Shown here: positions 27,827-35,748 of the stretch, in pieces
Layout of the letters: each line of letters starts with the position of its first letter
Numbering within the stretch: position 1 is the stretch's first letter
From: Palsa-461 sp963768185
GTDB taxonomy: Bacteria; Actinomycetota; Acidimicrobiia; Acidimicrobiales; RAAP-2
Reading direction: 5' to 3'
NCBI GenBank assembly: GCA_963768185.1
Contig: CAVYGS010000001.1
Coordinates: 372,001-436,000 of the forward strand
DNA: 64,000 bases
Notes under the pieces: generated by a model
The model's input: only the letters and a program-made list of their open reading frames with translations
What the model was told of the DNA's origin: nothing
Databases searched by the model: none
Program-made: the position numbers and the translations under genes

Positions 27827-28845
27827 TCATCCATCGCCCCGAGGGACGAGGAAATTCAGGGCGCCGTCAGGCCGACCGCGCGCGGCCGCCGCGTAAGTGG
27901 GCGCCGCGACCTCTCTCGCCCGGGCAGCGCCGGCAGCCAGGATGCGCTGCACCTCGCCGAGGTCGCGGCCGAGCTCGAGGGCGCGCTCCCGGATCGGCGC
28001 GAGCAGCGCGACCACCGCCTCGGCCACGTCGCGCTTCAACTCCCCGTAGCGGTCGTAGCGGGCCGCGACCTCCTCGACCCCCACCCCGGTCGCCACCGCA
28101 AGCAGCTCCAGCAGGTTGGAGACCCCCGGCTTGTGTTCGGGGTCGTAGACGACCTCGAGCGTCGGTGTCGGTCACCGCCCGGCGTGATCTTGCGCTCGAT
28201 CGTCGCCCGGGTCGTCGAGGATGCCGACGGTGCCCAGCGGGGAGTCGACCGACTTGGACATCTTGTTCGTCGGGGTGCTGGAGGTCCATGACCCGGGCAC
28301 CCACCTTGGGCACGGCCGCCTCGGGCACGACGAAGGTCTGCGCCGTAGCGGTTGTTGAACCGGATGGCGAGGTCGCGGGTGAGCTCCAGGTGCTGGCGCT
28401 GGTCGTCGCCGACCGGGACCTGCGTCGGCGTCGTAGAGGAGGATGTCGGCCGCCATGAGCACCGGGTAGGTGAACAGCCCGGCCCGGACCGACCTCTTGC
28501 GCGGCGGCCTTCTCCTTGAACTGGGTCATCCGGCTGCAGCTCGCCCAAGGTGGCGGTGCACTCGAGGAGCCAGGCCAGCTGGGTGTGCTCGGGCACGTGG
28601 CTCTGCACGAAGAGCGTGCAGACGTCGGGGTCGAGGCCGACCGCGAGAGGACCGGACGGCCGTCGTCGAGGGTGCGCGCGGCGCAGCTCCTCGGGGTCGA
28701 TCTCGCAGCGTGAGGGCGTGCAGGTCGACGACGCAGTAGAAGGCGTCGTTCTCGTACTGGGCGGCCACCCAGTTGCGGAACGCCCCAGGTAGTTGCCGAG
28801 ATGGAGGTCGCCCGAGGGCTGGATGCCCGAGAACACCGTGGCCAT
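27827..28845 (-). CDS. trpS: Tryptophanyl-tRNA synthetase (many apparent frameshifts)
   Basis: Class I aminoacyl-tRNA synthetase charging tRNA-Trp, about 340 residues when pieced together. Fragments in three frames, in order: MATVFSGIQPSGDLHLGNYL (HIGH-equivalent), AFRNWVAAQYENDAFYCVVDLHALT, LMAADILLYDAD with QVPVGDDQ, LELTRDLAIRFNNRYG, NKMSKSVDSPLGTVGILDDPG (KMSKS), and GVGVEEVAARYDRYGELKRDVAEAV to the TGA at 27827. All catalytic motifs are present in the right order, so the roughly eight frame changes are far more likely read or consensus errors than gene loss in an essential gene. A TACGAT -10-like element lies 8 nt before the ATG. It is divergent from scpA. Confidence 0.88.
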
Positions 28846-28853
28846 GGGCGGCC

Positions 28854-28859
28854 ATCGTA
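28854..28859 (-). promoter_or_regulatory. Putative -10 element (TACGAT) of trpS
   Basis: Minus-strand TACGAT matches TANNNT and ends 8 nt before the trpS ATG at 28845. It would give a very short or no leader. Confidence 0.3.
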
Positions 28860-28913
28860 GGGGTCGAGGCGGCGGACCCCCGGAGGTGCGCGGGCGGCGG
28901 CGGTCCGGTTCGG

Positions 28914-28919
28914 TATGGT
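28914..28919 (+). promoter_or_regulatory. Putative near-leaderless -10 element (TATGGT) of scpA
   Basis: TATGGT ends 7 nt before GTG 28927. It is consistent with a leaderless scpA-scpB-rluB message, divergent from trpS across an 81-bp gap. Confidence 0.35.
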
Positions 28920-28926
28920 CGGTCAT

Positions 28927-29712
28927 GTGGGCGTTTCCGTCACGACGCCGGCCTTCGAGGGTCCGATCGACCTGCTCTTGCAGCTGGTGACCTCGCACGA
29001 GGTCGACGTCTGGACATCCCGCTCGGCCCGGTGGTCGACGCCTTCGTGGCCGAGCTGAGCGAGCCCAAGGACGCCTGACACCATGGACGTGCTCTCCGAG
29101 TTCCTGCTCGTGGCGGCCATCCTCCTCGAGCTCAAGTCCCGCAGCTCCTGCCCGGTCCCGACGAGGTCGACCCCGACGAGGAGCTGCTCGGCTGGGACGA
29201 GCGCGACCTCCTGCTCGCCCGGCTGCTCGAGTGCCGGGCCTACGCCGGCGGTCGCCGACGGGCTGGTGCCGCTGGCCGAGGACGGGCGCCCGGTCGGTGC
29301 CCCGCGACGCCGGCCTGGACGAGGGCTTCGCCGTCCAGGCCCCCGACCTGTTAGCCGGGGTGACCTCCGACCAGCTGGCCCAGGCGTTCCTGCGGCGCCA
29401 CCGCCGAGCGTCCGGTGCAGCGGATCGACCTTGCCACGTCACCGTCGACACCCTGACCGTCGCGGAGGCGGTCGAGGAGCTCGCCGTCGAGCTGCCGCGC
29501 CGCCGCACCGCCACCTTCGCCGAGCTGACCGGCATCTGGACACGCGCATCGAGGTCATCGTGCGCTTCCTCGCGGTCTTGGAGCTGTGCAAGCTGGGCCG
29601 GGTCGATCTCGGCCAGGGTCGTACCTTCGGGCAGCTCTCGATCGAGTGGATCGAGGGCACCGAGCTCGTGGGCGCGGGCGTCGGAGCCCTCGTCGACGAG
29701 TACAACGGCTGA
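28927..29712 (+). CDS. scpA: Segregation and condensation protein A (several apparent frameshifts)
   Basis: The kleisin subunit of the SMC-ScpAB condensin complex, about 260 residues. Recognisable fragments in different frames read FEGPIDLLLQLVTSHEVDV, then IPLGPVVDAFVAEL, MDVLSEFLLVAAILLELKSR, EELLGWDERDLLLARLLE, VTVDTLTVAEAVEELAVELP, EVIVRFLAVLELCKLGRVDL and FGQLSIEWIEG. This is the complete ScpA order from the N-terminal SMC-neck-binding helix to the C-terminal winged helix. At least five single-base indels break it, all within an otherwise normal operon. GTG 28927 is the in-frame start. scpB follows 9 bp after the stop. Confidence 0.88.
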
Positions 29713-29721
29713 GCGCGACCT

Positions 29722-30294
29722 TTGACCGACGACGAACTGCGCCGCGCCATCGAGGCGGTGGTCATGGTGGCCATCGAGCCGGTGACCCCGGGCCTCATGG
29801 CCGAGCTCTTCGAGGAGCCCGCGGAACGGGTCGAGCGCGGCGCGCCAGCTCGGCGAGCGCTACGCGCGAGCACGGTCACGGCTTCGTGCTGGCCAAGATC
29901 GCAGGCGGCTATCGGTTCCAAACCCACCCCGACCAGGCGGTCTACGTCGAGCGTTTCGCTAACCGGGACGTCTCGCACCGGCTGTCCACCGCCGCGTTGG
30001 AGACCCTGGCCATCGTCGCCTACCGCCAGCCGGTGTCCCGGGTCGCAGATCTCGTCGCTCCGCGGCGTCAACGTCGACGGCGTCGTCCGCCTGCTCGAGC
30101 AGCGCGGCTACATCGAGCCGGTGGGTCGCGCCGAGGGCCCCGGACAGGCCGTGCTCTTCGGCACGACCGACCTGTTCTTGGAGCGCCTCGGGCTGGACTC
30201 GCTCGGGCAGCTGCCGCCGATCGAGGAGTTCCTCCCCGGTCCCGACACCGTCGTCGAGCTCGAGGACCGGCTGCGCCCGGCGCTCGGCGACTGA
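29722..30294 (+). CDS. scpB: Segregation and condensation protein B (apparent compensating frameshifts)
   Basis: The dimeric winged-helix partner of ScpA in the SMC complex, about 190 residues. From TTG 29722 it reads TDDELRRAIEAVVMVAIEPV and MAELFEEPAERVE, changes frame near 29835 to give EHGHGFVLAKIAGGYRFQTH and RLSTAALETLAIVAYRQPVSR, then returns near 30045 to SLRGVNVDGVVRLLEQRGYIEP and LGLDSLGQLPPIEEF. The LAIVAYRQPV and RGV...L..RG(Y/L)I motifs are diagnostic. The net length is a multiple of three because the two indels compensate. It lies between scpA and rluB, the universal actinobacterial order. Confidence 0.9.
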   Translation: MTDDELRRAIEAVVMVAIEPVTPGLMAELFEEPAERVERGAPARRALRASTVTASCWPRSQAAIGSKPTPTRRSTSSVSLTGTSRTGCPPPRWRPWPSSPTASRCPGSQISSLRGVNVDGVVRLLEQRGYIEPVGRAEGPGQAVLFGTTDLFLERLGLDSLGQLPPIEEFLPGPDTVVELEDRLRPALGD

Positions 30295-30301
30295 CCGCCG
30301 C

Positions 30302-31038
30302 TTGAGCGACCCGGCCGCGCCCGACTCCGACAGCGAGCGGCTCCAGAAGGTCCTGGCCCGGGCCGGCTTCGGCGAGCCGACGGGCCTGCGACGACCTCAT
30401 CGCGGCGGGCCGGGTGACGGTGGACGGACGCCGGGCCGTGCTCGGCCAGAGGGTCGATCCGGCAGCGGCCGCGTCGAGGTGGACGGCGTGGCCGTCGCGA
30501 GCACGCCCGGGCTCGTCTATTACCTGCTTAACAAGCCGGCTGGCGTGCTGTCGGCGGCGTCGGACGCCCGCGGGGCGGCCGACGGTCACCGACCTCGTCC
30601 CGGCCGAGCCGCGGGTGTTCCCGGTGGGACGGCTCGACCTCGCGACCGAGGGCCTCCTGCTCCTGACCAACGACGGGGAGCTCGCCAACGCGGTGGCCCA
30701 CCCCTCCCACGGGGTCGACAAGGAGTACCTGGTGGAGCTCGACGGCGCACCCAACCCCGGCGCGCTGCGTGATCTTCGCCGGGGGGTGGAGCTCGACGAC
30801 GGCATGACCGCGCCGGCGCGGGTGGGGGTGGTCGCCCCCGGGGTGATCCGCATCACCGTGCACGAGGGCCGGAACCGCCAGGTCCGGCGCATGTGCGAGG
30901 CGGTGGGACACCAGGTGCGGCGCCTCGTGCGGACCCGCATCGGGCCGCTCAGCGACGCATCGCTGGGCCCGGGGGAGTGGCGGAGCCTCACGGCTCTCGA
31001 AGTCCGGGCGCTTGCCGTCGCCGCGGCACAAGGGGTGA
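30302..31038 (+). CDS. rluB: 23S rRNA pseudouridine synthase, RluB/RsuA family (several apparent frameshifts)
   Basis: Makes pseudouridine in the 23S peptidyl-transferase region; about 245 residues. TTG 30302 opens an N-terminal S4 domain (SERLQKVLARAGFG, then LIAAGRVTVDGRRAVLGQRVDP). The catalytic domain has YYLLNKPAGVLSA, the active-site motif FPVGRLDLATEGLLLLTNDGELAN with the catalytic Asp, and HEGRNRQVRRMCEAVGH. Indels lie near 30380, 30465 and 30575. In the given sequence the frame runs on without a stop into the ureohydrolase gene. A TGA in another frame at 31036-31038 after VAAAQG is the probable true end, so one more indel is assumed. The 3' boundary is therefore approximate. Confidence 0.85.
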
Positions 31039-31076
31039 GCACGCGGCACAGGCGATCGCCGACAGAATGGCGGGCC

Positions 31077-32081
31077 ATGGCCCGCACCGTGATGTTCGGC
31101 CCCGACGTGACCTTCATGGGGGTGCCCGTCGCCGATCTGGAGGACGGCGCGGCGCTGAGCCGGGCCGGGGCGGTCGTCGTCGGGGCGCCCTTCGACGGCG
31201 GCACCTCGCACCGGGCGGGCTGCCGGTTCGGCCCCTCGGCGATGCGGACCGCCGACTATCTGCCCCACGACGGACGTCGCCCGCACCTCGCCCTCGGGGT
31301 GGATCCGCTGGTGGAGCTGGGCGTCGTCGACGTCGGCGACGTCGAGATGCCACCCGGCGACATGGAGGCGTCGCTGGAGCGCCTGCGGGCCGCGGTCGGT
31401 GCGGTGGCCTCCGCCGGCGCGATCCCGGTCGTGCTCGGGGGCGACCACACGATCGCCCTCCCCGACGTCCAGGGCGTGGCCCAGGCAGTGGGGTGGGGCG
31501 AGGTCTCGGTGATCCACTTCGACGCCCACGCGGACACCGGCGACACCCAGTTCGGCTCCCTCTACGGGCACGGCACCCCCATGCGTCGGCTCATCGAGTC
31601 CGGGGCGGTACACGCCGACCGCTTCTTGCAGGTGGGTCTGCGCGGCTACTGGCCCGGGCCCGAGACGCTGGACTGGATGGCCGCCCAGGGCATGCGCAGC
31701 TACGAGATGTCCGAAGTCGTCGCCCGCAGCCTCGACACCTGCCTGAGCGAGGCGTTCTCGATCGCGACCGATGGCTGCAGCGGCGTGTTCGTGTCGGTGG
31801 ACGTCGACGTCGTCGACCCGGGGGCCGCCCCGGGCACCGGGACCCCCGAGCCAGGCGGGCTGAGCAGCCGCCAGCTCCTCGACGCGGTGCGGCGCATCGC
31901 GATGGAGCTGCCGGTGGTCGGCATGGACGTCGTCGAGGTCTCGCCCCCCTACGACCACGCCGAGGTGACCGCGTACCTCGGTGGCCGGGTGGTGCTGGAG
32001 GCCTTGGCCGGTATCGCGTGGCAGCGGGCCGGCGGTGCTGGATCGCAGCGTCGCCCCGAGGCACCCCTCCTCGAGCGCTGA
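31077..32081 (+). CDS. Agmatinase/arginase-family ureohydrolase
   Basis: A 334-residue binuclear manganese hydrolase. The metal-binding motifs are complete: VVLGGDHTIA (His), VIHFDAHADTGDT (Asp, His, Asp) and VFVSVDVDVVDPGAAPGTGTPEPGG (two Asp). The N-terminal GAPFDGGTSHRAGCRFGP is typical of agmatinase and guanidinobutyrase/guanidinopropionase relatives rather than of arginase. It should release urea from a guanidino compound, most simply agmatine to putrescine. A PLP-dependent decarboxylase is encoded convergently 10 bp away, which could supply an amine, though that pairing is only contextual. ATG 31077 follows the rluB end closely. Confidence 0.85.
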   Translation: MARTVMFGPDVTFMGVPVADLEDGAALSRAGAVVVGAPFDGGTSHRAGCRFGPSAMRTADYLPHDGRRPHLALGVDPLVELGVVDVGDVEMPPGDMEASLERLRAAVGAVASAGAIPVVLGGDHTIALPDVQGVAQAVGWGEVSVIHFDAHADTGDTQFGSLYGHGTPMRRLIESGAVHADRFLQVGLRGYWPGPETLDWMAAQGMRSYEMSEVVARSLDTCLSEAFSIATDGCSGVFVSVDVDVVDPGAAPGTGTPEPGGLSSRQLLDAVRRIAMELPVVGMDVVEVSPPYDHAEVTAYLGGRVVLEALAGIAWQRAGGAGSQRRPEAPLLER

Positions 32082-32091
32082 GCGTCTGGAT

Positions 32092-33461
32092 TCAAGCCAA
32101 CGAGTCGATGATCTCGCTCACCATCTCCATGGTGGTGTCGGGGTGCAGGAAGCACAGCCTTCCGATCGGCTCGCCCTCCCAGCTGCTCGGGACGACGAAG
32201 CCGACCTGGCGATGGAGGAGCCGTCGGACCACGCGTCGTAGTCGGGGCGCGTCCAGCCCGGCGGAGTGAACATCACGACCGAGAGCTCCGGCTCCCGCAC
32301 GAGCTCCAGGTGACCGGCCGCATCGATTAGACGGGCGGCCGCCCGCGCCGTGGCGAACACCGTCTCGATCGCGTCGCGATAGGCGTCGGTGCCGTAGACG
32401 GCGAGCGAGAACCACAGCGGCAGTCCCCGCGCCCGCCGGGTCAGGTGGAAGGCGTAGTCGCTCGGGTTGAACTCGTCGCACCTCGCCGTGGAAGGCCTCG
32501 AGGTACTCGGCGTGCTGCGCGTGCACCCCCCGGGCGACCGAGGGGTCGCGATAGAGAAGCGCAGCGCAGTCAAACGGCGCGTACAGCCACTTGTGCGGGT
32601 CCACCACCATCGAGTCGGCATGCTCGATGCCGTCGAAACGCCGGCGCACCGAGGGCGGCGAAGCAGCGCGGCGCCCCCGTAGGCGGCGTCGACGTGGAAC
32701 CACAGGTTCCTCCGGCGAGCCACCTCCGCCACCCCGGCCAGGTCGTCGACGATCCCCGCGTTGGTCGTGCCGGCGGTGGCGACGACGCCCACCACCGAGC
32801 TCGTCGCCCTCCTCGGCCAACGTGCGCTCCAACGCCGCGCCGACCAGGCGGTGGTCGTCGTCGGGCACGAGGAGAGGCTCCACGCCGATGACGTGCAGCG
32901 CCTTGCCGACCGACGAATGAGCCTCGTGACTGATCGCGACGCCGCGGCCGATCGGTGGCCGTCCTCGCGCTGGACTCGTATCGCGAGCAACGAGAAGCGC
33001 CGAGAGGTTGCCGATCGACCCACCGGAGACGAAACATCCACCCGCGGACTGGGGAGCCCGGCCAGGGAGGCCAGGACCGACAGCGCCTGGTTCTCGGCCC
33101 GCACCGCGCCGGCGGCCTCGAGCCAGGACGTGCCCTGCAGCGAGGAACACGACACGATCATGTCGAAGAGCAGTGAGGCCTTGGTCGGGACGGCCGGGAT
33201 GAACGACAAAAAACGCGGGCTGTCGGCCGAGATGATGGCGGGGGCCAGCTCGTTCTCGAACACCTCCAGCACGGCCTTGGGGTCGTTGGGCGCGGAGCCG
33301 ATCACGCCGTCAAGTGCTGCGGGGTCCATGGGGGCGCTGCTGCCTAGGTCGAGCGGCACGGGGTGAAGGTCGAGACGGCGCCGGCAGTAGTCGAAAATCA
33401 CGCCGGCCAGCTGGGCGTCGAACCGGAACATCGGGCTGCGTTTGGGCGAGTCAGTGGACAC
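32092..33461 (-). CDS. PLP-dependent group II amino acid decarboxylase (several apparent frameshifts)
   Basis: About 455 residues when joined. GTG 33461 begins MSTDSPKRSP-like sequence, then LHPVPLDLG, PRFLSFIPAVPTKASLLFDM and LEAAGAVRAENQALSVLASLAGLP. The frame then changes to give FVSGGSIGNLSALLVARD and ISHEAHSSVGKAL, then VVGVVATAGTTNAGIVDDL and WFHVDAAYGGAAL. The PLP-binding lysine follows in SMVVDPHKWLYAPFDCAALLY, and the end is DEFNPSDYAFHLTRRARGLPLWFSLAVYG and FVVPSSWEGEPIGRLCFLHPDTTMEM. This is the aromatic-amino-acid / glutamate decarboxylase fold (AAT-I, group II). At least four indels are present near 33000, 32890, 32660 and 32475-32220. The substrate could be an aromatic amino acid, glutamate or another; it cannot be told by eye. 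Confidence 0.8.
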
Positions 33462-33532
33462 TTTCCCAGGATGGCACCGCTGGGGTCGGCCGTGGCTTGG
33501 GGGCGGGCGTGGGTACTTGTGTCTATATGTGC

Positions 33533-33538
33533 TACGCT
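33533..33538 (+). promoter_or_regulatory. Leaderless-type -10 element (TACGCT) of vapBC
   Basis: TACGCT is followed by 6 nt and GTG 33545, fitting a leaderless vapBC message. The sequence around it (TATATG, TTGTGT) is locally AT-rich and could also hold the VapBC autoregulatory operator. Confidence 0.45.
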
Positions 33539-33544
33539 GGTCTC

Positions 33545-33790
33545 GTGAGTAGCTCCATCTCCGTCCGCGAGTTGCGAAACAAAGTGAGTGAAGTGCTCCG
33601 TCGAGTCGAGGCTGGCGAGCGGTTGACGGTCACGGTCGATCGGCGTCCCGTCGCCGAAATCGTTCCGCTGCGGCGTCACCGGCCGGTCCCCATGGCCGAG
33701 GCGCTCGCCATCGCCTCTCGATACCCGGCCGACCGGGGGCTCCTCGCCGACGTTCGAAGCATATTGTCCGACACCACCGACGACGTATGA
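33545..33790 (+). CDS. vapB: VapB-type antitoxin, Phd/YefM family
   Basis: An 81-residue antitoxin. The N-terminal Phd/YefM DNA-binding fold reads SISVRELRNKVSEVLRRVEAGERLTV and VDRRPVAEIVPLRR. The C-terminal half (ALAIASRYPADRGLLADVRSILSD) is the acidic, flexible toxin-wrapping segment. It should bind and block the PIN toxin encoded next and repress its own promoter. The TGA overlaps the toxin ATG (ATGA), giving tight coupling. GTG 33545 has a leaderless -10 element 6 nt upstream, so the in-frame ATG at 33527 is not needed. It lies between a decarboxylase gene and aroH, an insertion within otherwise conserved order. Confidence 0.88.
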   Translation: MSSSISVRELRNKVSEVLRRVEAGERLTVTVDRRPVAEIVPLRRHRPVPMAEALAIASRYPADRGLLADVRSILSDTTDDV

Positions 33791-34170
33791 GAGCGTTGCT
33801 CGACACGTCTTTCTTCATCGCCGCTGAAGCCGGACGACCGCTCAGCGAGATCGACGAGGTGACCGACACTGAAGTTTCGGTCGTGACCTTGGCCGAACTC
33901 ATCGTCGGCGTGCTCATGGCCAACGACGCCGATCGGCCGACCCGGTTAGCCACCCTCACAGCGGTTGAGTCCTCGTGGCAACCACTGTCCATCAACGTCG
34001 AGGTCACGCGCGAGTTCGCTCGGATCGTGGCCACCCTGCGGTCCACCCGCCGCCGGGTTCCCATTCTCGATGCACTTGTCGCGGCCACCGCAGTGTCGGA
34101 GGGGATCCCGGTCGTGACCCAGGACCGGGACTATGACGCCATCCCGGGGGTGGAAGTGATCCGAGTTTGA
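33787..34170 (+). CDS. vapC: VapC-type PIN-domain toxin ribonuclease
   Basis: A 127-residue PIN-domain endoribonuclease. The acidic metal-binding residues are all present: Asp6 in RALLDTSFFIAAE, Glu in TLAELIVGVLMA, Asp in PILDALVAATAV and Asp in VVTQDRDYDAIPG. VapC toxins cut tRNA or rRNA to arrest translation. The ATG overlaps the antitoxin stop, the usual vapBC arrangement. The frame is intact and the catalytic set complete, so the toxin is probably active. Codon use is slightly less GC-biased than that of neighbouring housekeeping genes, consistent with horizontal movement. Confidence 0.9.
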   Translation: MRALLDTSFFIAAEAGRPLSEIDEVTDTEVSVVTLAELIVGVLMANDADRPTRLATLTAVESSWQPLSINVEVTREFARIVATLRSTRRRVPILDALVAATAVSEGIPVVTQDRDYDAIPGVEVIRV

Positions 34171-34268
34171 GGCTGAGGCGGCATCGCTCGAGGCGGACGA
34201 GGATCGCCGGCTGAACCCAAGCCCTGACCGGCGGGTGGTCCGGATCGGCCGGATAGCATGCGTCCTCG

Positions 34269-34641
34269 ATGCCCGGGACCCCCGCAACGCGAGCACTTCG
34301 CGGCGCCACCACCGTCGAGGAGGACACTCCCGACGAGATCGCGACCCGTATCCAGGAGCTCCTGACCACGATCATGGAGCGCAACGGCCTGGTCGAGGAC
34401 GACATCATCAGCATCATCTTCACCACCACACCCGACGTGACCTCGTCGTTCCCCGCCACCGGCGCCGCGACATCGGTTTTGGGGCGGTGCCGCTGCTCTG
34501 TGCAGGCGAGATCGCGGTCGAGGGGAGCACCCCCAAATGCCTCCGGGTGCTGTTGCACATCACCACGACGCGCGCCGCGACGAGCTTCGCCACGTCTATC
34601 TCCACGGCGCCCAAGGGCTCCACGATGACCTCCCGGTCTGA
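34269..34641 (+). CDS. aroH: Chorismate mutase, AroH type (two apparent frameshifts)
   Basis: A monofunctional trimeric chorismate mutase making prephenate; 124 residues after repair. It begins TRALRGATTVEEDTPDEIAT (active-site Arg) and ELLTTIMERNGLVEDDIISI, then IFTTTPDVTSSFPATGA. After a missing base near 34468 comes IGFGAVPLLCAGEIAVEGS and CLRVLLHITT, carrying the Cys, Glu and Arg of the AroH site. After a second missing base near 34580 comes LRHVYLHGAQGLHDDLPV and a TGA at 34639-34641. With both bases restored the gene is 375 nt. A TAGCAT element ends 9 nt before ATG 34269. It feeds the adjacent tyrA product. Confidence 0.88.
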
Positions 34642-34668
34642 GGGGGATCCCCGGACGCCGAGCCGGCC

Positions 34669-35748
34669 ATGAGCGACCAGCAGCGCAGGGCACTCGTCGT
34701 CGGAACCGGCCTGATCGGGGGCTCGCTCGCATGGGCCTTGCGGCGGCGGGGCTGGCACGTGTCGGGCCGAGACGTGGACGATCAGACCGCGAAGCGCGCG
34801 CTGGAACGGGGCCTCCTCGACGAGATCGGTGAGGGACTTGACGCCGAGGTGGCTTTCGTGGCCACTCCGGTGTCGGCGACCGCAGTGATCGTGAACGAGC
34901 TCCTCGCCGACGAGCGCCGAGGGAACCTGGTCGCGGTGAGCGATGTGAGCGGTGTCAAGGCCCCGGTGGTGGGTGCGGTCCGCGGACCACGCTTCATCGG
35001 CGGGCACCCGATGGCGGGCTCCGAGCAGGCCGGCATCGACGGTGCCGATCCGGAGCTGTTCGTCGGCGCGACCTGGGTGCTCACCCCGACGGCGGAGACC
35101 GACCCGGCCGCGTACTCGCGGCTCGGCGCGGTGGTCGCCGAGCTTGGAGCCGACGTGGTCACCCTGTCGCCAGCGGACCACGACCGCCTGGTCGCGGTGG
35201 TCTCCCACGTGCCCCATCTGGTCGCGGCCACGCTGATGAACGCGGCCGCCGAGGGAGCGAAGGCCGACAGCGCGCTGCTGCGCCTGGCGGCGGGCGGGTT
35301 CCGGGACATGACCCGGGTGGCCGCCGGCCAGCCCTCCATCTGGCCCGACATCTGCGCCGACAACGCCGACGCGATCCTCCAAGGCCTCGACCGGCTTGTC
35401 GACGACCTGACGACGCTGCGGGCCAAGGTCGCGGCATCCGATCGCACCGGGCTGCTCGAACTGCTCCAACGCGCCAGCAAGGCCCGCCGAGAACTGCCTG
35501 CCGGGGCAACCCGTCCCGACCGGCTGGCCGAGCTCCGGGTCCCGGTGCCCGACCGCTACGGCGTCCTGGCGGAGTTCACGGGGCTGGCGAGCGACCTCGG
35601 CATCAACATCTACGACCTGACGATCGCCCACTCCGCCGAGGGACCCCGTGGTGTGCTCACCCTCGTCGTCGGGGCCGACGAGGCCGACACGCTGCGCCGG
35701 GCCATCGACGAGCGCGGCCACTCCTGCACGGTGATCGAACTGTCGTGA
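34669..35748 (+). CDS. tyrA: Prephenate dehydrogenase with C-terminal ACT domain
   Basis: A 359-residue NAD(P)-dependent enzyme converting prephenate to 4-hydroxyphenylpyruvate for tyrosine. The N-terminal Rossmann motif is VVGTGLIGGSLAWAL, and the catalytic His lies in FIGGHPMAGSEQAG. A helical dimerisation domain spans about 170-280 (VSHVPHLVAATLM, AAGGFRDMTRVA). The C-terminal ACT-like domain (about 290-359, VPVPDRYGVLAEFTGLASDLGINIYDL) probably binds tyrosine or another amino acid for feedback control. The stop overlaps the aroA GTG. The frame is intact, in contrast to aroH just upstream. Confidence 0.93.
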   Translation: MSDQQRRALVVGTGLIGGSLAWALRRRGWHVSGRDVDDQTAKRALERGLLDEIGEGLDAEVAFVATPVSATAVIVNELLADERRGNLVAVSDVSGVKAPVVGAVRGPRFIGGHPMAGSEQAGIDGADPELFVGATWVLTPTAETDPAAYSRLGAVVAELGADVVTLSPADHDRLVAVVSHVPHLVAATLMNAAAEGAKADSALLRLAAGGFRDMTRVAAGQPSIWPDICADNADAILQGLDRLVDDLTTLRAKVAASDRTGLLELLQRASKARRELPAGATRPDRLAELRVPVPDRYGVLAEFTGLASDLGINIYDLTIAHSAEGPRGVLTLVVGADEADTLRRAIDERGHSCTVIELS

